DNA of 44,638 nt, from IMG/VR virus record IMGVR_UViG_3300037882_001703, positions 1-44,638 of that record. One strand, given 5' to 3'. Each line of letters begins with the position of its first letter. Position 1 is the first letter of the stretch. Both the position numbers and the translations under genes were made by a program. This document shows, piece after piece, positions 41,235-44,638 of this stretch. The notes beneath the pieces are model-generated. The model was not told where the DNA came from. It did not search any database and saw nothing but the letters and a program-made list of their open reading frames with translations. This DNA is from a virus.

Positions 41235-41501
41235 ATGAAACGTAAAATAACACCATTTACGGCTTTGGTTGAAGGTAACAAATGCACAATTAACTGCATA
41301 ATGCTAACAAATTTTAGTGGGTACGACTTTAGTGTAAATGGAGCTGGTAGCGTTGAATATGCTTTAGGATATAATGATATTGAAGACAACTTTACATCAA
41401 TGCAAAGTGCATCTATAAATATTCCAAAAGAAGTAGTTGCAGGGTGGGGTGGTGACGACAATGTCATTGCTGATTTTATTATAAAAGAGAAAAAATATTA
41501 A
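41235..41501 (+). CDS. Hypothetical protein (88 aa)
   Basis: Begins MKRKITPFTALVEGNKCTIN and is beta-rich; two Cys near residues 17 and 21. No signal peptide or membrane segment. It sits between the fibre and lysis genes. No family recognised; a small virion or lysis-adjacent factor. Confidence 0.7.
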   Translation: MKRKITPFTALVEGNKCTINCIMLTNFSGYDFSVNGAGSVEYALGYNDIEDNFTSMQSASINIPKEVVAGWGGDDNVIADFIIKEKKY

Positions 41502-41504
41502 GTA

Positions 41505-41783
41505 ATGCCGAAGTCGATTAAAGATAATTTAACCAATATTTTAATCCTTTTAGTAACTGCATTTGGTGGCACACTTGGGGCAATGATATTGAGTAGGCTT
41601 GATAAGCAAGGCGAAGATATTGTATTACTTAAAGTTTATGTTGGTGCTAGTAAAATTGTTGAAGATACCAACAAAGAGAAGAACCAGGAGCAAGACAAGG
41701 AGATTGAGAAATTGCGAAATGCAAAAGGCATCGCATTATTTAAGCACGAACAAGGAATATTAAAACCACAATATGAAAGATAA
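41505..41783 (+). CDS. Small membrane protein with coiled coil, holin or spanin-like candidate (92 aa)
   Basis: One N-terminal membrane segment (NILILLVTAFGGTLGAMILS) followed by a charged coiled coil (KEKNQEQDKEIEKLRNAKG). This is the layout of pinholin partners, antiholins or inner-membrane spanins. It overlaps the next gene by 11 bases; the next gene is a two-segment membrane protein. Together they probably make the holin pair. Confidence 0.6.
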   Translation: MPKSIKDNLTNILILLVTAFGGTLGAMILSRLDKQGEDIVLLKVYVGASKIVEDTNKEKNQEQDKEIEKLRNAKGIALFKHEQGILKPQYER

Positions 41784-42045
41784 TTTTGTAAATAGTATGC
41801 TAGGTGAAGGGGGTAAAATAAGCCATAAAAGATTTATGAGTGTATTGCTTGCGTTTGTAGCAAGTGCCATTTCATTATGGTATAGTTATAAAGTACCTGA
41901 TAAAATACCAGTTATTTTAACTCCAATATTAGTATTCATTTGTGTAATGAGTGGAGTTGCTACTGTTGCTCAAATTATAAGTCTAGTAAAAGGAACTCCC
42001 CCACCAAAAGAAGATAAACCAAATTCAGAAACAACAGAAAATTAA
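41773..42045 (+). CDS. Holin candidate with two membrane segments (90 aa)
   Basis: Two hydrophobic segments (SVLLAFVASAISLWYSYKV and IPVILTPILVFICVMSGVAT) separated by a short turn, and a polar Pro/Lys/Glu C-terminus (PPPKEDKPNSETTEN). The N-terminus carries basic residues (KISHKRFM). Size, topology and place before the spanin candidate and endolysin fit a class II holin. Confidence 0.65.
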   Translation: MKDNFVNSMLGEGGKISHKRFMSVLLAFVASAISLWYSYKVPDKIPVILTPILVFICVMSGVATVAQIISLVKGTPPPKEDKPNSETTEN

Positions 42046-42050
42046 ACACT

Positions 42051-42803
42051 ATGCACATAGTTAAAAGTCCACCACCACATAAGCAACTGTATTTACTAGT
42101 TGCAATTGTACTTTTCTTAATCATTTCAATTGCCTTACAAAGTTGTTCTGCTGCAAAGAAATTGGAACGTGAGGAGAAAAAAGCACTTGCACCGTATGTT
42201 GCAGTCAATAGCGATGTAGGCGAAACGTTTGCCGAAAAGAAATTAGAACTTGGTGCTAGATATTGCCAAACACATTTCCCAAATGAAGAAAAAACAATCG
42301 TAAAAGATAGTGTAGTAATCAAATATATAAGGGTTACTGACAATGCTTACATTAACCGATTGAAGGCTCAAATTGCAGCTATCAAGGCTACACAACCAAA
42401 CGTTAATTTAGACAGCTTATACAGCAATTTTTATGATAGTGTTTTGCTTGAAATACCACCTTGTAAGGAAGTAACTCACTTACAAAGTAGTGATGTAAAA
42501 TTTAAAGACACATTTGCCTTATATCGTGCTGGAGTTATTATTGAAAAGTTAAAGACTGATACAAACAATTTAAGTGGCAGAATTAATTATTATAATGCAC
42601 AATATCAAAATGCACAAGAACAAATTAAATTATATCAAGTTTCAGAAAACTCATTTGTGTATTTATCAAGTAAATTGTGGGCAGTTATTTGGAATTATAT
42701 ACGTTGGTGGTTATTGGCTGCAATAGTATTGTTTGCAGGATATACATTTTTAAAAGGTAAAATACCATTTTTAAAATGGCATAAAAAAACCTGTTCAAAT
42801 TGA
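42051..42803 (+). CDS. Candidate unimolecular spanin / lysis lipoprotein (250 aa)
   Basis: Residues 13-32: hydrophobic stretch ending in a lipobox ALQSC (C32), a lipoprotein signal. A periplasmic helical region with coiled-coil character (NRLKAQIAAIKATQPNVNLD, YYNAQYQNAQEQIKLY) follows, then a C-terminal membrane segment (WWLLAAIVLFAGYTFL, about 219-235) and a basic tail. A lipid anchor at one end and a membrane helix at the other is the defining layout of a u-spanin (as in T1 gp11), which joins outer and inner membranes and fuses them at lysis. Length is greater than known u-spanins. Alternatively a signal-anchored inner membrane protein. Confidence 0.6.
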   Translation: MHIVKSPPPHKQLYLLVAIVLFLIISIALQSCSAAKKLEREEKKALAPYVAVNSDVGETFAEKKLELGARYCQTHFPNEEKTIVKDSVVIKYIRVTDNAYINRLKAQIAAIKATQPNVNLDSLYSNFYDSVLLEIPPCKEVTHLQSSDVKFKDTFALYRAGVIIEKLKTDTNNLSGRINYYNAQYQNAQEQIKLYQVSENSFVYLSSKLWAVIWNYIRWWLLAAIVLFAGYTFLKGKIPFLKWHKKTCSN

Positions 42804-42818
42804 CTGTTTGAACAGGTT
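42788..42818 (-). terminator. Minus-strand terminator at the end of the spanin gene
   Basis: AACCTGTTCAAA (42788-42799) pairs perfectly (12 bp) with TTTGAACAGGTT (42807-42818). On the minus strand a run of seven T follows; on the plus strand AAGAAAG follows, with no U-run. It therefore stops leftward transcription, or may have a different role on the plus-strand mRNA. Confidence 0.6.
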
Positions 42819-42871
42819 AAGAAAGTTGAAAGGCATTATTGATTTAGAACTGCAAATATAAACAAAAAATT

Positions 42872-42949
42872 ATGGCATCGCTTATTTGGGCTTATTTTCT
42901 TTATGATTTTATAAAGACTTTGCGAAAAAGGAAGGCTCAAAGCAGCTAA
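42872..42949 (+). CDS. Micro-ORF 1, 25-aa membrane-type peptide
   Basis: A frame ATG-TAA encoding a peptide that begins MASLIWAYFLYDFIKT and ends in a basic cluster (LRKRKAQSS). One hydrophobic/aromatic helix plus a basic tail fits a small inner-membrane peptide. Leader AACAAAAAATT is A-rich as for other genes. It lies between two hairpins in the lysis region. Confidence 0.45.
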   Translation: MASLIWAYFLYDFIKTLRKRKAQSS

Positions 42950-42985
42950 GTCACCCCGTAAACTTACGGTGTGAAAATAAAAAAC

Positions 42986-43009
42986 GGAGTCCGTAAAATA
43001 TCGGACTCC
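42986..43009 (-). terminator. Second minus-strand terminator-like hairpin
   Basis: GGAGTCCG (42986-42993) pairs with CGGACTCC (43002-43009), loop TAAAATAT. Minus-strand continuation is GTTTTTTATTTTC. A second small hairpin, CCGTA/TACGG with flanking CAC/GTG (42952-42973), lies just beyond. No U-run on the plus strand. Confidence 0.55.
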
Positions 43010-43026
43010 TAATAAAAATACAAATT

Positions 43027-43104
43027 ATGAAAAAGTCAATAGATGGTAGTGGTTGGAGAACTAAAGGAGTTAGTGGTTGGTTAAAGGATATTAACAAGGG
43101 GTAA
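43027..43104 (+). CDS. Micro-ORF 2, 25-aa Gly/Trp/Lys peptide
   Basis: Begins MKKSIDGSGWRTKGV and contains two GW steps (GSGW and VSGW) in a repeat-like pattern, then LKDINKG. Soluble and basic, with an A-rich leader (AATACAAATT). Codon use is plausible, but such short frames can arise by chance. It lies between hairpins 2 and 3. Confidence 0.45.
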   Translation: MKKSIDGSGWRTKGVSGWLKDINKG

Positions 43105-43127
43105 TGTTTTGTTATACCATACAAAAA

Positions 43128-43156
43128 AGCGTTAGGTAGCAACCCCAACGCCTAAC
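43128..43156 (-). terminator. Third minus-strand terminator-like hairpin
   Basis: GTTAGG (43131-43136) pairs with CCTAAC (43151-43156). An alternative is GCGTT/AACGC (43129-43133 with 43147-43151). On the minus strand it is followed by CGCTTTTTTG. Weaker than the other two. Confidence 0.4.
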
Positions 43157-43191
43157 TCATTCAAAAGTACATTCTAAATGCAAATATAATA

Positions 43192-43371
43192 ATGCAAGCT
43201 CAAATAACTCAAGACATTAAAGGCGAATTAAAAGTTACTAGAATTTACGCTACAAAAGGCGATATTTTACCAGTGCTTTTAGATAGAAAAGACGGCAGTT
43301 ATTTAGTAAAAGGCAAACAAGAAAACTTTATAATTTTTACAAAAAATAACAATTTTAACCTAATAAAATAA
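43192..43371 (+). CDS. Small hypothetical protein (59 aa)
   Basis: A frame from ATG (43192) to TAA (43371), 4 bases before the next gene. It begins MQAQITQDIKGELKVTRIYA and continues GDILPVLLDRKDGSYLVKGK; a small beta-barrel-like (SH3-type) fold is suggested by the strand pattern. Good spacing to the downstream gene and sound codon use support it. No family recognised. Confidence 0.6.
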   Translation: MQAQITQDIKGELKVTRIYATKGDILPVLLDRKDGSYLVKGKQENFIIFTKNNNFNLIK

Positions 43372-43375
43372 ATTT

Positions 43376-43615
43376 ATGAAAACATTACTTTCAATTTTCG
43401 TTTTTATTCCAGCATTATTGATATGCTGTATTAGCAAAGAAAGCCTACAAGAAGGAATTTACAACAAGTCATTTGGCACTATTGCAACATTTGTAATTAT
43501 GGGTGCAGCAGTAAACTATTTGATACATTTTAGCAAGGTTAAAGATGGTTGGCAATTTTGGGCGTGGGTCTTAATTATCGTTGGTATAGGCTTATCAATT
43601 GCAACTTTATTTTAA
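43376..43615 (+). CDS. Small membrane protein, three hydrophobic segments (79 aa)
   Basis: Segments: LLSIFVFIPALLICC, IATFVIMGAAVNYLI and WAWVLIIVGIGLSIATLF. The first may be a signal-like segment. It could be a second holin or an antiholin. Its stop overlaps the start of the next membrane protein (TAATG), so the two are probably a coupled pair. Confidence 0.6.
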   Translation: MKTLLSIFVFIPALLICCISKESLQEGIYNKSFGTIATFVIMGAAVNYLIHFSKVKDGWQFWAWVLIIVGIGLSIATLF

Positions 43616-43989
43616 TGCTTTGGCACTTAATATTCATATTGCTAATTATTGCACACGCTGCTATTGATGCTTATTTAATCAAACGCAATACAAAGATTAA
43701 CCACATTTTAGAAAGTGTATTATTTGGCATTTGTTGGGCAGCAATAACATACTTTTTAAAAGTAGATTTAAAGCAAAGTATGTTGTTTATAGTCGTAGCA
43801 AGAACTGGAATATTTGATTTTGCATTAAACAAGTTCAGAGGTTTAAAATTTGCCTACATAAGCCCAAATGTGAATGGTAATTATAACGGCAAATTTGAAA
43901 GCCGATGGGATGAAGTAATTGGCAAATATGCCAACTACATTAGAACAACAGCATTATTAACAACAATTATAATTATATGTTACAATTAG
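43615..43989 (+). CDS. Membrane protein of the lysis region (124 aa)
   Basis: The ATG at 43615 overlapping the preceding stop is chosen; a frame from 43549 lies inside the upstream gene. Segments: LIFILLIIAHAAIDAYLI, ILESVLFGICWAAITYFL, MLFIVVARTGIFDFAL and TALLTTIIIICYN at the end. A polar cytoplasm/periplasm part contains NVNGNYNGKFESRWDE. The end overlaps the endolysin candidate by 13 bases. A holin or other lysis-control role is possible from its location. Confidence 0.6.
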   Translation: MLWHLIFILLIIAHAAIDAYLIKRNTKINHILESVLFGICWAAITYFLKVDLKQSMLFIVVARTGIFDFALNKFRGLKFAYISPNVNGNYNGKFESRWDEVIGKYANYIRTTALLTTIIIICYN

Positions 43990-44414
43990 TATTAGATAGA
44001 GATGTGCGAACAAAAAACAGCACTATTGGCAATTTATTTGTAGGTGGTAAATTCGAGTGTGTAACACTTGAAGATTATGATCGTGGATTAAAGCAAACTA
44101 TGAGTGCTGATGAAATAGCAAAAGTGAAAGTTAAAACACAAACAGCAATACCTACTGGAACTTATGAAGTAATTATAACTTTTAGCAATAGATTTCAGAA
44201 AGATTTGCCAGAGTTATTAAATGTTAAAGGGTTTGATAAAATACGTATTCATAGTGGTAACACACCTGCCAATACAGAGGGGTGCATATTAGTTGGTCAA
44301 AGCAAATCAACTGATTTTATAGGTCAAAGTAGAAATGCTTTTGCTATAATATTTACAAAAATTAAATCTGCAATTTCAAATAAAGAAAAAGTATTTATTG
44401 AAATTAAAGATTAA
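43977..44414 (+). CDS. DUF5675-like protein, candidate endolysin
   Basis: A 145-aa protein. It has the hallmark of the DUF5675 family: LVLDRDVRTKNSTIGNL at the start, TAIPTGTYEVIITFSNRFQ, and a core IRIHSGNTPANTEGCILVGQ with H92, T100, G102 and C103. The H...TxGC arrangement is reminiscent of L,D-transpeptidase/hydrolase active sites acting on peptidoglycan. It is the last gene of the lysis cassette, behind holin and spanin candidates, and lacks a signal peptide, so it would need a holin to reach the wall. Catalytic activity is inferred from motif and position. Confidence 0.75.
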   Translation: MLQLVLDRDVRTKNSTIGNLFVGGKFECVTLEDYDRGLKQTMSADEIAKVKVKTQTAIPTGTYEVIITFSNRFQKDLPELLNVKGFDKIRIHSGNTPANTEGCILVGQSKSTDFIGQSRNAFAIIFTKIKSAISNKEKVFIEIKD

Positions 44415-44447
44415 AATAGCTGCCTATATAGGTCGTATTTATATTTT

Positions 44448-44483
44448 AAATAAGCTCCGTTGTTTCTACAATGGAGCTTATTT
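44448..44483 (+). terminator. Terminator after the last gene
   Basis: AAATAAGCTCCGTTGT (44448-44463) pairs with ACAATGGAGCTTATTT (44468-44483), one G-U pair, loop TTCT. The arm ends in TTATTTATT, a T-rich tail. It ends the lysis operon. Confidence 0.7.
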
Positions 44484-44638
44484 ATTGGGATTAATGACGG
44501 TTTTTGTATTGTTTACGTACAACCTTCGCCAATCGGAGAGTTGTACGTTACTTTAGGACACAAGCTGTAATTCTTCGCCTGTAAGACAGAAATAAAGGTT
44601 TTGCAGTTCGTGTATATACTGTATTGAATTTAAACCAA
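44484..44638. other. Non-coding right end with a long hairpin at 44515-44548
   Basis: ACGTACAAC (44515-44523) and CTTCG (44524-44528) pair with CGGAG (44534-44538) and GTTGTACGT (44540-44548): 14 bp with one bulge, loop CCAAT. No U-run follows on either strand. No reading frame of note. The hairpin might be a packaging, replication or RNA-stability element. The window's right end continues plausibly into its left end if the genome is circular or permuted, but this cannot be tested here. Confidence 0.45.

Noticed and set aside
42951-43148. A 65-codon minus-strand frame across hairpins 2 and 3
   Set aside because: It spans two terminator-like hairpins and has Leu/Phe/Pro-rich chance composition.
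1-44638. Assignment to crAss-like phages
   Set aside because: Tail and connector layout is similar in style, but the genome is far shorter, and no crAss-type RNA polymerase or DNA polymerase is seen. I keep only 'short-tailed Bacteroidota phage'.
1-44638. CRISPR arrays, insertion sequences, integrase or attachment sites
   Set aside because: No regularly spaced repeats, transposase, recombinase or matching att-like repeats were found. The only tandem repeats are AAAGG and the 11-base iteron-like copies.

Overview
The window looks like a complete or nearly complete genome of a lytic, podovirus-like double-stranded DNA phage of a Bacteroidota host. Host evidence: promoters fit the Bacteroidota type (TTTG, about 19-21 bases, TAnnTTTG) rather than TTGACA/TATAAT; coding sequence is very A+T-rich with A-rich leaders in place of strong Shine-Dalgarno sites; and several families are typical of Bacteroidota phages (DUF4373 replication protein, DUF5675-like lysis enzyme, TSTGSD structural modules, a tail-fibre-like protein with a Bacteroidota-style signal peptide). 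There is a large terminase, portal, scaffold candidate and capsid protein, but no tape measure, sheath or tail-tube array. Several very large internal-virion-type proteins are present, which fits a short-tailed particle. I see no integrase, DNA polymerase or RNA polymerase, so it probably relies on host DNA and RNA polymerases.

Layout. 1-2.3 kb is a control region: an HTH protein, a leftward operon of four small genes, a divergent promoter region, a small structured RNA (A), and about 400 bases of non-coding DNA. 2.3-8.4 kb is the early/replication region: an HNH-like protein, a DUF4373 replication protein with a possible origin inside its gene, a primase-helicase and unknown small genes. 8.4-11.7 kb is accessory: one leftward gene, a ribbon-helix-helix protein and two HNH endonuclease cassettes, each with its own promoter and a related pseudoknotted leader RNA. 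11.3-36.5 kb is packaging and virion structure: small terminase candidate, TerL, portal, scaffold, capsid, connectors, a GroES-like co-chaperonin, a 1419-aa tail protein and three internal virion proteins, the last of 2318 aa. 36.5-41.2 kb is tail fibre/receptor binding. 41.2-44.4 kb is lysis and small membrane proteins: holin candidates, a candidate unimolecular spanin, micro-ORFs between hairpins, and a DUF5675-like endolysin candidate.

Regulation appears to join these modules. A palindromic motif (core ACGCAATCGTTA / TAACGATTGCGT) recurs five times and only in front of transcription units: the regulator gene, the divergent leftward operon/RNA A, the HNH-like early gene, portal and tail fibre. 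The HTH protein at the left end is the natural candidate to bind it. The most unusual content is a set of four promoter-proximal RNAs (A-D) that share one topology: a terminator-like hairpin whose loop is complementary to a sequence upstream, forming a kissing loop or pseudoknot. In three cases a start codon lies within or just after the U-rich tract of that hairpin.
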